Assembly (NCBI GenBank): GCA_921293015.1
Contig: OV121081.1
Location: 59,537,022-59,601,021, forward strand
DNA length: 64,000 bases
Source: Phorcus lineatus
Taxonomy: Eukaryota > Mollusca > Gastropoda > Trochida > Trochidae
Direction: 5' to 3'
Part shown: one piece after another, positions 1 to 12,813 of the stretch
How the letters are laid out: each line of letters starts with the position of its first letter
Position numbering within the stretch: position 1 is the stretch's first letter
Translations under genes and position numbers: made by a program
Notes under the pieces: generated by a model
Told to the model about the DNA's origin: nothing
Seen by the model: the letters and a program-made list of their open reading frames with translations, nothing else
The model's database searches: none

Positions 1-3000
1 CTAACAGGGGAGGGGTAGAAAAGATTGGCTGGGGCAGGGAGAGAGGTTGTCGGCGTCACACACCGTCACGACGTGTCACTATGAGACGACAATCTGCCAG
101 AATCGAGGAAAGGAAGATGGCATACCATAAAATTAACTATGCTTTAGCATGTAGGTCGCAGGCATATCAAAGATGTATTACCGAGATTTGTTAGCTTTGG
201 GCGTTATTTTGTGTATGAATAATAGGTAATTATGAGTTTCATTCCTTAGGGCTGCTTTCAGCGTTTATCATGTTGAATGCTCTACAGAAATAGAAGCAAG
301 TGACTCTACAGCGCACCAGATTTACGAAACATTGGAAATATCAATCATTTGGTGTTGTTCATTGGTTTAATTTTAGAAATACAAGGAACCCTTTCAAAAC
401 ATTTCACGTATCTAGAACTTTCACATATAGGTTTGAAAGGCGTGGTCCCTGAGGCCCCTATGAGCTTTACAGCTTATGCCATATGTTAATATATCATGTA
501 CACAACATTTTCTTCGAAAGCTATAACTTTGAGAGACAAACTATTTTTTCACTTGCTCTTAGTAGTTTTAAAATAATTATATGCTAACCAAATTAACAAT
601 TTATAGTCCTTAGGTTGAAATAGAACTTTTGAGTATTTCTTGAGGTTTAAATCTTAAGATGAAAATCTAAATAAGTTTTGGTCATAGTACGAGTGAACAA
701 TATATAATAGTTTGATATAAAATCTCGCACGTAAAGGCATCATCGATTATCCAGGCTCCAATAACATCACAGCAACGTTTGTCCTTTATTATCGAGGATG
801 TCTAACCCCCAAGAGCTCAAATGATTGCCTCTAAACGCCTTAGTCTCCACTGGATCAGGCGCTAAAATCTGTCTGTGAGGCCGTTTGTTCTATTTTGTGT
901 TAATTTAAAACCGTCAGAAGAGTTCTAAATACATCCAGGGTATGGGCCTAAGTTGAAGTTGCAGTACTTTCTTCCAAATGTATATTTTGAAACGCATCAC
1001 CGCGTGATAATAAACTGGCACTATTTGTGAGATTGATATAATTGGTTGAAAGGATGACATGCCACGTCATTGCCCGCATGGCTTTAAATTACACCAGTAT
1101 CTATCACTGGCTTATCTAAACATTGCTGTCAACCAGTCAAAATTCGTGTTTTTATTGCAGCGCCCTCTTCTGCGAAAAGTTGCAATTCTCATATGATTTC
1201 TCATTGGACTATCTCGATCTGTCGCAGCAGCCTTGGAGGTAAACACAGCAAATTCGGGAAAATATCTTAGCAAGTCATTGGGGCTGGCGTAAGAATAGGC
1301 CATGCATGGGAAGATGACCACGTTATGGCAGACGACTTTGTATGCATAATATACAATAACACGTGCTGGTGGACTTGAACCAATCATACTTCTGAGAAAA
1401 ACAAGATAGTTGGCATATGGGCAATCTTCACCTCTTGAACATTTGGAATTGCATTCCACTGATCTTTGTCATTTGATTATCTGAAGTTTTTGAACTGTAA
1501 ACGATTGCATTTTAATTGAATCCAAACGTTCTTTGTGATTGGATAATCGTTTATCGAATAAAGGATTATAAAGGATAACGAATGTTTGACATGTCCTGTC
1601 CGACTGATATCGACATCGTCTGGGTCACTTTGACTGACATGGGCTGCATCTATTCATTTCCCTTAATGCTTTACCCGCAAGTATCCTTTAGCGATTGACT
1701 GTCATTAAGATGTAATCCCCTTACATAAATAGCTCACTTCGAACATCAAATTAAAACACAAAGGAAACTATAGTAAATAAGCTTTTCATATCACATATGT
1801 AATTAAGAATATCATCCCTGCATGTGCACGAGATTTATGTCTTAGTACCCATAAAGATTTATATCTTTTTTGAAGAGAAATGTAATTATTTATGATTCAA
1901 ATGGAAGAAAAATCTGATTGAGGAAAACAATAACAATATCTTGTGCTCAACACAGGAAGCTTACATTTAGGTGAAGGGTCAGAGTCAAGTCTACAAACTT
2001 AGATCACCTAGGTGTAAGGTACATCCCAACACAATTTCAACCTTTTGGATGTCCCGGAGGCGTTACCCACACGAACACAAATGATTGATTCAACACAATT
2101 GATTGACTTTAACCTCAAAATAGCATTGATAGCAGTTCATCCAAACATGAGGTTGACAGATCTTACAGAGTACGATCGAGTAACAGAGGAGATATTGTTT
2201 AAACGGTAGCCTTTTACAAGTACGGTAGCCTTTTATGAATACAGATCAAACAGTGTGGAAAAATAACGTATCTATTCTTATCCACATATCACCTTTCACT
2301 AGCCTGTGCAATATCAATATTTGAAAATAATAACAAATATCAAGTAAATACAAATAAATTTATTGTTTTTCTAACAGCAGACAAAACATGAATAGTTCAC
2401 GCAATCACCATGGCAACAGGAAAGACAGAGTACCTCACATAACAAGAACATCATATAAACTTCTTCCAAACTACATGCAAGTAGGAATTATCTATAGAAA
2501 ACAAACACTAAATCATAAAGTCAATTGTCATTATGAAATGTTTTATAAATTACTTGAGGAAGAAAACATATTTGTAGCTATCATATCTCGCAAAAGGTTT
2601 TTATCTAAAAAATCACTCTTAAACTTTTAAACTTTAAAAATATGCCCAAGCGAAAAAGAGACAACACGTGATATAGTTATAAGATAAACTTTTATCAAAA
2701 TTATTTCATAGATTCCAACAAATTACAATGACAAAGTACACTGCTGAATATGACATCATTAGAGATTATTTGACTTTCAATTATGTTTCAGCTTTTGTTC
2801 ATGAAATTTCACTAAATATTTGAATTCAAATTTACAATTGAGAAGACCTTAGTGACAAAGTTTTTCAACAACCAAGCAGGATTTTAAAGGAAATTGGGAT
2901 AAAAATGATTCTGCTATATTCTAATTTTCCTGTAAATGATCATCATTTTCAAAATGCTTTAAATGTAATGACTACATTTTGCAAAAAGTGTCATGTGAAA

Positions 3001-6000
3001 TGAAAATCTGTTTGGAAATAATTAGATCAATCAAAAATATATAAACACATTTAAAAATCAGATCTTTTTGTTTCCAAATGTTTGCACATTTTTAAACCCT
3101 GCCCCTTATATAGTTTTATATATACAATATATGTATATGTACGAATGTTTTATCTTGTCCTCTTGAACATTATAACAGCTGACAACAATGTTCATGAGTA
3201 GTGAAACCACATCAACATTCATAATAATCATGCACTGAAAAAATAGTTTTCATGAATTTAATTTGGTTTAAATACTTCTAAATCACCGCTACATACACAC
3301 AATTGTGATTCAACTTTAATTTAAATGAAAACACATGTATACACTTTTACTCATTACATAAAATATAGCTGTCTATTGAAATTTGCTAAATTTATGAAAT
3401 CGGCAGACATTTGGTAATTGATCATGGAAAGATGACGGGAAACTAAATCAACTTGTAAACGTCATTTCCTTGATAAAGCAAAATGTGTCAACAAAGTGTC
3501 TTCGGCTTCTTAACAATGAACTTGTTAAACTGTTACCATATCAACAAGTCAACTAATAGCACTGAAAATAACTGACTCTTTGCAAAATGAAACATTATTT
3601 TCTATGCTAGATATTGCAAGTGAGAAATTGCTTTTGAGGTGTTGCTTATCTTTGCCCAAATTTCAAAGAGCCCTGTTAATGCGAAGGGCTTATAAGAGCT
3701 ACAATCACCTTAGTCTAAAAGAGCTTTGTGAAAGTAGACCCAGACCCTAAATGAACTCTCATTTGATGATTTTTGCTTTATGATTAATTCTGGTAATTAT
3801 GACAATTTTCTTCACACAATATTACAGAAATTCTTAAATATCCATTTATCCGGCACACTACTATTCTACCATTATAAGGAGTGACAGAAGATTGCATGTA
3901 TGCTAAACACATAAATTGATTATGACTAGTTTGCCTGTGTTGAAAATTGACTTTCAAAGTCATTTAGGACATTTTTACAACTTGATAAATTAATTCAACA
4001 TAATTTCATTCAAATTGTAATAAACGTATCTAATTCAATCGACAACATTTCACTTACTCCCATGACAAAAAAAATGTGATATCTCAATCACACTGATATT
4101 ATGATTTGTAACTCAATTCAACAATGAATCAATAATTCAACAAATCTTTTGATATAAACAAAAAAGTGAAAGTGAGAAATTCTAACTGATGTCTACCAGA
4201 GACTTTCAACAAGGAAATCATATACAAATAGGTTAAACTAACTCACAATTGTGGCCAGCCCCATAAGTATTTTGATCAATCGAATGACCAATAAAATAAA
4301 AAAACTATCTGCTAGCCAGTAGCAAATAGTTATTTGATCCTAACTGTAGAAAAACTTTAAGCCTTGTGCTAATACATCCCAAGCAAGAAAAGGTCACGAT
4401 AGGACATGAGTAAATGGGGTTTTGCTAAGTCATATAGTAAGGGCTTGTTGCATGCACTTTACACATAAAAAGGGAGATAACTCTACAATGACTGTCGATT
4501 CATTACACATAAGGCAAAATTATGGTTCATTCACTATCAAATTGCAATGCAATCACTTTTCAAATAGTAAAATAATCTATAATTACATAATAACATACAT
4601 AAAGGGAGATAACTCTTCTATGACTGTTCGTTCATTACACATAAGGCAAAAGGATTGTTGATCCACATCAAATATGCAATGCAAGTTTTTTCAAACAATA
4701 ATAATAATCTAAAAATCCTAATAATAAGATGAAAAAACACATTATGGTGAAATAATGCATCTTCTACAGAGCATATTTGGCTATTTTTACACTGAATCTC
4801 ATCAAATAAATATTTGAGCCCACTGACTTCCATGTGGTCACTAAGGGCAAAATGACAGAAATTTAATTTCACACGTTATTGAAAAGAAAAATGATAATCA
4901 CAATGTTCATAAGTTTATGCACCCACAACTAATTACTGTTTCAAAATTGTATCATACACAGCATGTTAAGTCATTGAAAACAACATGCAAAAATATCTTA
5001 ACAAAATTAATAGATATGGTAGCAAAACATTAAGCATATGGTTGAAAAATGGTGTTTTAGATAAAAGATAATTTAATCCTAAATATATTCAGATACAATA
5101 AATATACATTTAACAACATTTTAACTTATAATGTTTTACACCAGTTCTTGATAACCTTTGTTTGAATCAGATCTCAATCTTATAATGTAGGGGTAATGAG
5201 TTCCAAAATTATTTTCTTACACAAAAATACAAAGTTGATTGTATTATAAATGAATTCAAAGTCAGTGGTTAAACTTATACTAAAAATACTTATACATAAA
5301 TCTTGTCTTGCACTCAATAAATTAGTTATTGACACAGTCTTGGCAAATCATATACATATGAGGGAAAAGAAATAACAATTCTCTATCTTACTACATTTGA
5401 AAATAGATTACTTCACTTCATTCTCTCCCAACATAGGTACCTCAAAAATAGGCAAAAATTCTAAACTTCATTTTCTTCTGGCAGGTTTAAAATAACACAA
5501 CATAACGTATTTATTGTATTCGAGGCCTATGCAATGGTGCAGTTACTAAGTGAGGTGACTGTAAGGAAGACTCAAAGCACAAAGGGTACATTTGAATAAC
5601 GTGTAGCTTTCTTGAAGCAAACAGAAATTCTTTATTTTGATTTCATGACTTATGAACTGACGTAGATTGCATCTGATGAGGCTTCTACATTTCTTGATCA
5701 AGAAACACTCATAAGCCGACAGGTTAATATAGGAATGAATGACGGAGCAACCTATGGAGAGAATGATTTACAAATGGCCCCATTTTTGATTACCAATCAA
5801 TAGAAATTTTAAAAACTTGGACCATTATGGTCAAACTGACATAGTCTGCAGTCTGCAGAACAGTCCAAGCATGCTGTGTGGGTATATCAATGATGATAAC
5901 AGTATTAAAAAAGTGTTGTATCCAACTAAAGGAACATGCTCAAAGAGCAAAACCTAACAAGCGTTAACGATCCAATTTTGAATTTGAAGATTGTTGGAAG

Positions 6001-6414
6001 AATACAATGGACGCTATTGATGTTATCACTCATTTTGCAATCCAGTGGGTAAAAGAAGTCTTTCCAACTGACTTAAAGGGAAGTAACTCTTCAAGTCTTA
6101 GCCAGTTTTCATGTTTTACTTCCTAACAGGCAAAAGTTTCCATCTCAACAAAAATATGACAAAGTGCCCTGACGTGGTTTCATGAGAGAATTACCTTTAC
6201 TTGTTTATACATCTTTATAGTAATATTCTGCTAACAAAACAGTGACATTATGTAGCCTCACCAAAGCACTATAGGAAGATATCCAAATGCATTAAATGCA
6301 CACCAAAAAAATAAATTTTTATTTTTTGTATCAACCATCATATTGACCAATTTTGGAAAGAGAAACATGTTAATCAGAAACCCCTCACATATCTAAAGAC
6401 AACTAAAAGTCAAC
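1..6414. other. intergenic AT-rich stretch without a recognisable gene
   Basis: No open frame here resembles a known family and no exon-like run with matching splice sites was found. It holds a 132-bp tandem duplication around 4463-4720 (entered separately). It also holds a weak 115-codon open frame at 1112-1459 on the minus strand, in a locally less AT-rich patch, which resembles nothing I know. The short motif AAAGGGA(G/A)(A/G)TAACTC appears at about 4470, 4601 and 6075. The part below about 6415 lies downstream of the zinc-finger gene's likely poly(A) site. Confidence 0.5.
4463..4720. repeat. two-copy tandem duplication, period about 132 bp
   Basis: Two adjacent copies begin near 4463 and 4595. 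Each has GGGAGATAACTC, then ATGACTGT, then TTCATTACACATAAGGCAAA, followed by a less conserved A/T-rich part with 'atgcaatgca' in the first and second halves. The copies differ by scattered substitutions and short indels, so the duplication is not very recent. The small plus-strand open frame across it is a by-product of the repeat. The GGGAGATAACTC word also occurs in altered form near 6076, which suggests part of the unit belongs to a dispersed family. Confidence 0.6.
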
Positions 6415-6420
6415 TTTATT
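6415..6420 (-). terminator. candidate poly(A) signal of the zinc-finger gene
   Basis: TTTATT on the plus strand reads AATAAA on the minus strand, about 150 nt after the stop codon of the last zinc-finger exon (stop at 6568-6570). It is the first such hexamer clearly downstream. Its use is inferred from position only; another AATAAA-like hexamer lies near 6316. Confidence 0.35.
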
Positions 6421-6567
6421 TTATCACTGCAATAAAATTATGTATAACGTTTTGCTGGAAAAAGTGTTATCATACAAGGATTTGATAACATATTCACTCA
6501 TCTAAAACACAAGAGCAAGATTGAAGGAAACTATATTTAAAACATGATTTCATAAATGAAAAGATAA

Positions 6568-7136
6568 TCAATAAAAGTATTTTCGCTTTCGAGAATTTTT
6601 CTTCTTTTTTGGCGTCACCTTTTCCTTGACATCATATTGGTAACCTTCAGGAGCGCAAGGGTTTGGTGGTCCGCGCCTTTCATGAAGACGGAGCCCGGTG
6701 GAAGCGGCAAAACACTTGCCACAGGCTTTGCATTCATAAGGTTTCTCTTCGGTGTGTATCCGGATGTGGCACTTGATGTGGTCCTGTTTAATAAACTGCT
6801 TGCCACAGAAGCTACAGCAGACAGGTTTAGAGAAGTGCTTATTCCTCACCTTACACACTCGGCTGTGCTTCTTGGCCTCTTTGAAGGTGTAGAAAGGTCG
6901 TCTGCATCTTGTACACTTATATGTTGCTCCTCCCAGATGCTCAGGATAATGCTCCTTCAGTTCTCCATGATAACTGAAGGTTTGGCCGCACAAGTTACAG
7001 GCGTGTGGATCTTTCTCGTATTTGATGATCAGGGCAAGATCTGGTTTGCTCCGGTCATGTCCCGCTACATGTTCCTCAAGATCTGGCAGCGAGGTGAAAC
7101 TCTGTTCACAGTTTGGGCACGGATACACCTTCTGAC
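6568..7136 (-). CDS. last coding exon of the zinc-finger gene (five fingers)
   Basis: The exon opens after a pyrimidine-rich acceptor (CTCTTGACAG, AG at 7138-7137) in phase 1. It encodes C2H2 fingers starting YPCPNC, HACNLC, YKCTRC, VCCSFC and YECKAC. The last one carries STGLRLH and ends with Cys instead of the second His. A lysine/arginine-rich tail (KKKKNSRKRK) follows and may be a nuclear localisation signal. The stop codon is at 6568-6570. An overlapping 182-codon frame on the plus strand is only the antisense shadow of these fingers. Confidence 0.85.
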
Positions 7137-10100
7137 CTGTCAAGAGAAGAGTTTTGATGATGAGGATACAGACATTTCTGGATAGGATCCACATAAACAT
7201 CTAAAACAATATCAATTGATTTGATACTTGTCACAAGGCTGAGTGTTTCTTTTTCAGTTTTTTCTTCATACGTAAACATAATAACCTTTTATAGAACCTA
7301 TCATAGGATTCTGATCTGAACGGTATGTATAGTGAGACTCTACATATTTTATCACAAATCTAGTGGACAAAATATATCCAAATTTGAAAATAAAATAAAA
7401 CTATTTACTGTTATTTTAAGTCACTATTTTTTTAAAAATGTGTTGTTAAGCATTCTAGAATTGCTATTAAATGTTGGCTTGCATGCAAGTAATTATCCCA
7501 GTTATCCCTCTCAATATTTATGTCTGTTACAAGTGAGCATATTTGTTACCGAAAAAGGCTATTGATAAACAAACTCGGCTGGTAAAATGTAACTAATCTT
7601 TAGCAAACAATGGCCCTGATTACTAGTTCTAGAAAGTAATGATCTTGAGGATGTATTTTGCTTGCTGGAATGAATTTAAACTTAAGGCAGATATCACATT
7701 CCAAACATGTAGTGTATTGTATTCAAATAATGCAATCCTGAAAGGGTAAGGGTTTGATTTGAAAGACATTAATATGACATATCATACCTTTATGGGTTTT
7801 TAGATGGTTCATCATCTCTTCATAAGTGTCAAAAACACTTCCACAGCATGTGCATGTTCGTCTAGAGAGTTCAAGGCTGTCTACCCCCTCCTCCTCCTCC
7901 TCATCATCATCAACATCATCAGCATCATCATCTTCTTCCCCTTCTTCTTCAACATCAGACCCAGGAGGACTACAGGTGATCTCGAATCCTTCAAACTTCA
8001 CAGTCACATCTGGTTCCTCCCCTAAATCTTCTTTATCCCCCGTACATATGCCACAGTGAATCTCATACAGACGGTCAGTCTTAAAGGCTCGAGAACACTT
8101 CGGACACTGCAGCTCATGCACTTCCATATGTTGCTCAAGAATTTGTTCTGTTTGGAATTCCAAGTTGCAGATCGTACATGGATGACGTTCAACGGGAGCA
8201 GGCAGATCTTCTCTTAGAGGAATAAAATGCTCCATTAGTTTGTGTTTATTGAGGCTTGTGGACAATATGAAGGATTTGTTGCATAGTTCACATTTGTATG
8301 GCATTTCAGCAACATGTGAAGATTCTTGTGGGGATATCAAATGTTCCATTAATTTGTGTTTACTCAGACTTACGGACAATTTGAAGGATTGGTCACACAC
8401 TTCACATCTGTAGGGTTTCTCATCAACATGTGACAGTTTATGCTTGTTCAGATAGTCAGATCGGGCAAAACACATTCCACAGACATCGCACTTGAATGGT
8501 TTTTCACCTGAATGGATTCTCAAGTGTTTCCGAAGACCTGACTGGTCAGCCAAAGTTTTGAAGCATACTGGACACTGGGCCTTGTTCTTTCTGCCTAAGA
8601 TAGATTGTTGGTAGAGAGTCCCCATATCTGTATTGCCTCTAGCTGCAACCTTTGGAGTCTTGGCAACGATGGGGATGGTTTCATCTGGGGCATTCAAGAC
8701 ATGCTGGGCTTCCTTTGGTAACTTCGAGGAGTCTAATTTCTTCAGAGTTTCCTTCATTGCTATTTTCTGATCCACCTTGATGACTGGAGTTTTTGGGAAG
8801 ACAAGAACTTGCTGAGAGTCCAGTTGGAGAGTGTTGGTACCACCCTTTGGCTTTGCTGACAGCATCGCAAGTTCTTCCTTTGACAAGCCTTTTTTAGCTG
8901 CACTCTTGATAATGTCATAAGCCTGTTGATAATGATTTTTACGACTTACAACCTTCATGCCCTTGTAACAGTTTTCAGGAGTTCTGTGAGATTCATGGTA
9001 ACGAAGTCCAGTGGATGTGGTGAAGCTTTTGGAACAGATCTTACATTGGTATGGTTTTTCTCCAGTGTGTGTTCTTACGTGAGATTTGAGGTTATCAGAT
9101 TTTCCAAAGAACTTGCCACAATAAAGACATTCATGTTTCTTCTTGCTCTTGTGTACTCGCCGATGGGCTTGAAGGTCTGCTGCATGCGTAAACCCAAGTC
9201 CGCACTCTGTACATTCAAAAGGAATTTCCCTGGGATGATGAGCTTCGTGTTTTCTCATCACTTCGTAATCTACAAACTTCATACGACAAAGTGAGCATTC
9301 AAACATTTCACCTTCATGGTCCTCCATGTGTGATTTATACTCAGAATTGCGAACAGGCTGACTACAGATATGACAATAGCTAAAAATGTTAAACTCATCT
9401 TGAAGCATCAAGTTGATGTCCTGTGCACTCTGTTCATCATCAACATAGTCCAGCTTTTGTTGAAGAATGTTTCCAAGGACATCGGAGTCATCAGTCTGTC
9501 CGTATTCCTCTGCAGAAGCAGCCATCACTCTAACATCATCAGGAACTGCATTCATAGTCTCGGGAACCACATCCACATTCTCAGAAGCTGAACTTACAGT
9601 ATGAGGGGCCATGTTCATAATTTCAGGAAAAACTCTCATGGACTGTGGGATAACAGTCTTAGTCTCATGAAAAGCAGTCACAGTCTGTATGAAGGTGTCA
9701 GTCTCTTGGACTGCAGTCATAATCTGGTCTCTGGTCTGTGAGTCTGAAGGTCCAACCTCATCAGTTAAGTCCGAAAGTTCAGATTCTATAGTTTCCTCTT
9801 TCTTCTTGATACCATAGTATGTTGGAGTGCTACTCTTCCTCTTACTTCGTTCTTCTTTCTTATCCTTATCACCATCTGTGGTATCTTTGATCTCATAAAA
9901 TGTGGGTGTAATACTCTTCCTCTTACATCCTTCTTTCTCATCCTTGATTTCTTCTACAGTATCCTTGATACCATAATATGTTGGAGTTGTACTCTTCCGT
10001 TTACTCTTTCTTACTCCTGCCTTTTCATTTTTCTCGGGGGTTCCTTCATCAGTTTCCTTTTTCGTCCGCTTTTCAACTGGCCCTTTGTCGAATGCCTTCT

Positions 10101-12762
10101 CCTCCTCCTTTCCAACTAGCAGACTTCGAAGTGATGGAGACGTGGGTAGGATAAAAGCTTTTCTTCTTCCGGAATTCTTTATCTCATTTGCGATTTCTGC
10201 ACATCTGTCTGCAGAAGATGTTTCCGTAGCAACAGCCTCCTGCATCACCTTGATATCGTCTGGGTCTGTGAGCGTGGCATTCATTTTGACTAAACGGACA
10301 TTTTGAGGGGTTTGAGCTTGGGCTTTCTTTTGTGTTAGGACAGTTTTAGGTATTGGAGCTTTGACTATCTTTTGGTTCCGGGCTAGGACTTTTTTCCGTA
10401 ATAGTGTCTTCATATTTTGTTTGAGGTAAGATTTTGATGTCTTTTTGCGTTTATGAACAATTTTCAGGTGAAAGTTCAATTCTTTTGGAGTTGTGAACCA
10501 CTTTTTACATTGGTTACACTTGTTGGGGTTGTCGCTTGCATGAACCTGTTTGTGACACCTGAGGTGGCTGATCTTGCGAAACTTCCTATAACAAATTTGA
10601 CACTGGAAAGGCTTGCGTCCTGTGTGCAATCTCTTATGATCTGCCAGCTGAAAGTAAGAGTCCCAAGTCTTCCCACATGATGAACATTTGAACCGTTTCT
10701 CTCCTGTGTGAAGGTATGAGTGAAGCTTCAAATGTTGCTCAGTTCTGCAAACTCTGCCACAGAGAACACATGTCAAAGTTTTCTTGGATAACTTTCCTTT
10801 TGCTGCATGACTCTTCAGTGCACCTTGATAGAGATAAGTGAATTGACCTGACATAGTTGTGTTTTCTGGGTCAGACTCTTCATTTTCAGCATTTGGCTTT
10901 GAATGTTGACTTAGTCTGTTGCTAGTTGTCCGTATCCTCGGTTCCAACTTCACATCTGGATGTTTTCTTGTCATGTGTAACCGCCTCCTGCAGTTTGTGA
11001 TGAATTTCTTCTGGCAATATTTACAAGGAAAGTCTCGCTCACCTGTGTGTTTCTTCATGTGGATCGTCAGATGGTATCGTCGCTTGAACTTTTTTTGACA
11101 AATTTTACAAGACAGCATTGAATCTTCAGAAAGATCCTCTTTAACATTATTGCTTAAATTCACTTGTTCATCGCTAATTTCAGACACAGCTTTAGGTGAG
11201 TTTTGTTGAGCAACTGAGGAATTCATTTGAGACTTCATTTTCTTCTTGAGAATCGCTCTATGTTTCTTCATGTGCCTAGCTAGGACATCTTTTTCTTCAA
11301 AAACTGTTCCACATACCTCACATTCCAAACCCGTTGATGGTTTGTCAATCTCAAGGATGTCCTCAGCGCTGAGGACCATCGAGGAATCTGCAGAATATTG
11401 TCCCTCACCGGTATCATTCTCCTTCTTTATATGATCTTCAAATATAGCAGGATCAATTCCAGATGAATGCCCATCTGCTAGAGAAGTAACACTCACTATC
11501 TTCAGAAAACCGTCTTCTGCTTCTTCAAATGGCGAATCGTCTACACTAATGTGAGTGGCAGTTCCTCCATGGGCAACTTTGTTATGATACCGAAATCCAG
11601 TAGAAGTTGTGAACCTTTTGCCACAGTCTTTACACTTGAAAGGTTTTTCTCCTGTGTGAGTTCTGACATGAGCTTGAAGATTATGTGACTTCCCAAAACA
11701 CCTACCACAATAATTACAGACGTGTGGTTTCTCAACCGAATGAGACAGCATGTGATGTTTCAGATCTTCTGTTGTGCTAAATTCCTGACTACATTCCTTG
11801 CAGGCATAAGGTTTCCATGACGACACCTTGCCTACATAGTCATTATCTGGTGTCTGCTGGAACCGTTTGAGAGTGTTGTCTATCTCAAGTTCAGAGTGTA
11901 CCCTCATATGGCTCTTTAGAACAGACGGGTATTGAAACTTCTTCCCACAAATCATACACTCTATGCCGTTATTGTAGGAAAGAACTATTTTCTGTTTTTG
12001 TTCAGTTGTCAATCTGCTAACACTGCATTCCTCAGAATTAGTGGTCTGTTCAGTTTTTGGTGCAATTTTAACTGGTTCGGTCTTGACCGCAGGTTTAACC
12101 GGACCATTGACAAGGAGACCTGGAGGTGGAGCTACGTAGATCAAGGTGGCCGAGTTTACGATGCTTGGCAGATTGTTAATTATCTTTTTATTCAAATCTT
12201 CTTGTCTTGTTTTTCCACTAACCCTAACACTACAGCCAGTTCCTCTACGTGTCTTCTCATGGTACCGCAAACCTGTGGAGGTGGTGAACCGCTTGCCACA
12301 TATACCACACTTGTAAGGTTTCTCACCAGTATGAGTCCTGTAGTGGGAGCGGTAGTGGTACACGTTTGCAAACCCCTTGCCGCAAATGTCACACATGTGC
12401 GGCATCTCACCAAGGTGTGTCTTCAGATGAGCATGCAGCTCCTTCTCAGATGAACATGTGGTGTGACAATGACGACACACAAAGGATCTCTTAAACTTGT
12501 GGGTGAACTGATGCTTTGCTAAAAATTCTTTGCAAGCAAACTTCCTGTCACATTCTGTGCATGATAGGAGATCCTCTTCTGCCATCTCAAAGAGTTCATT
12601 TTGATTTTCTGCGGTCTCTGTTTCGTTTGTGTCAGAGATTTCCTCATCGTAGTCGGAATTGATGGAGATCTGGATGCTGCTGTCAAGGTCGAGGTCAAAG
12701 TCATTTCCAGATTCCTCTGCCCCTGCCTGGTCCGGCATTACAATCATCTCCTCGGATGCCAT
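6568..12762 (-). CDS. large multi-C2H2 zinc-finger protein (about 32 fingers), two coding exons
   Basis: Coding exons are 12762-7788 (preferred ATG to donor) and 7136-6568 (acceptor to stop), with a 651-bp intron between them. The donor (AAAG|GTATGA) and acceptor (TTGACAG|GT) are both in phase 1 and join to give ...THKG-QKVYPCPNC..., an unbroken finger spacing. The product is about 1,847 aa and probably a nuclear DNA-binding regulator. I count 27 C2H2 fingers in exon 1 (residues about 65-175, 265-395, 470-600, 655-770, 1120-1270, 1395-1585, 1635) and five in exon 2, many with TGEKP linkers. The N-terminus is acidic. Three KRKSxTPTYY repeats lie near residues 920-1000 and a run of Asp/Glu near 1610-1630. 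No KRAB, SCAN, BTB or ZAD domain is visible. The start at 12762 is chosen because it is the first ATG in frame after the splice acceptor at 12814-12815. The frame stays open upstream to that acceptor, so a start in an earlier exon is possible. No orthologue is assigned. Confidence 0.88.
7137..7787 (-). other. intron of the zinc-finger gene
   Basis: GT at 7787-7786 and AG at 7138-7137 bound 651 bp of A/T-rich sequence. I see no repeat or embedded gene in it. Translation of the upstream exon would run only about 20 codons into it before stopping, so intron retention would truncate the protein and remove the last five fingers. Confidence 0.75.
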
Positions 12763-12813
12763 CACACCAGGTAGTTCAGCCCCTCTGCAGATATATGACT
12801 TCAACTCATGGGT
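12763..12813 (-). other. 5' part of the first mapped zinc-finger exon, upstream of the chosen ATG
   Basis: The exon begins after TTTCCAG (AG at 12815-12814). Seventeen codons upstream of the preferred ATG are open in frame (...ELKSYICRGAELPGV). They could be coding if an upstream exon supplies a start, or 5' UTR. The following residues (MASEEMIVMPDQ) look like a normal acidic N-terminus of a zinc-finger factor, so the 12762 start is preferred. Confidence 0.5.

Noticed and set aside
6637..7185. 182-codon plus-strand frame
   Set aside because: It is exactly antisense to the zinc-finger exon and has no domain of its own; a frame shadow of a coding exon.
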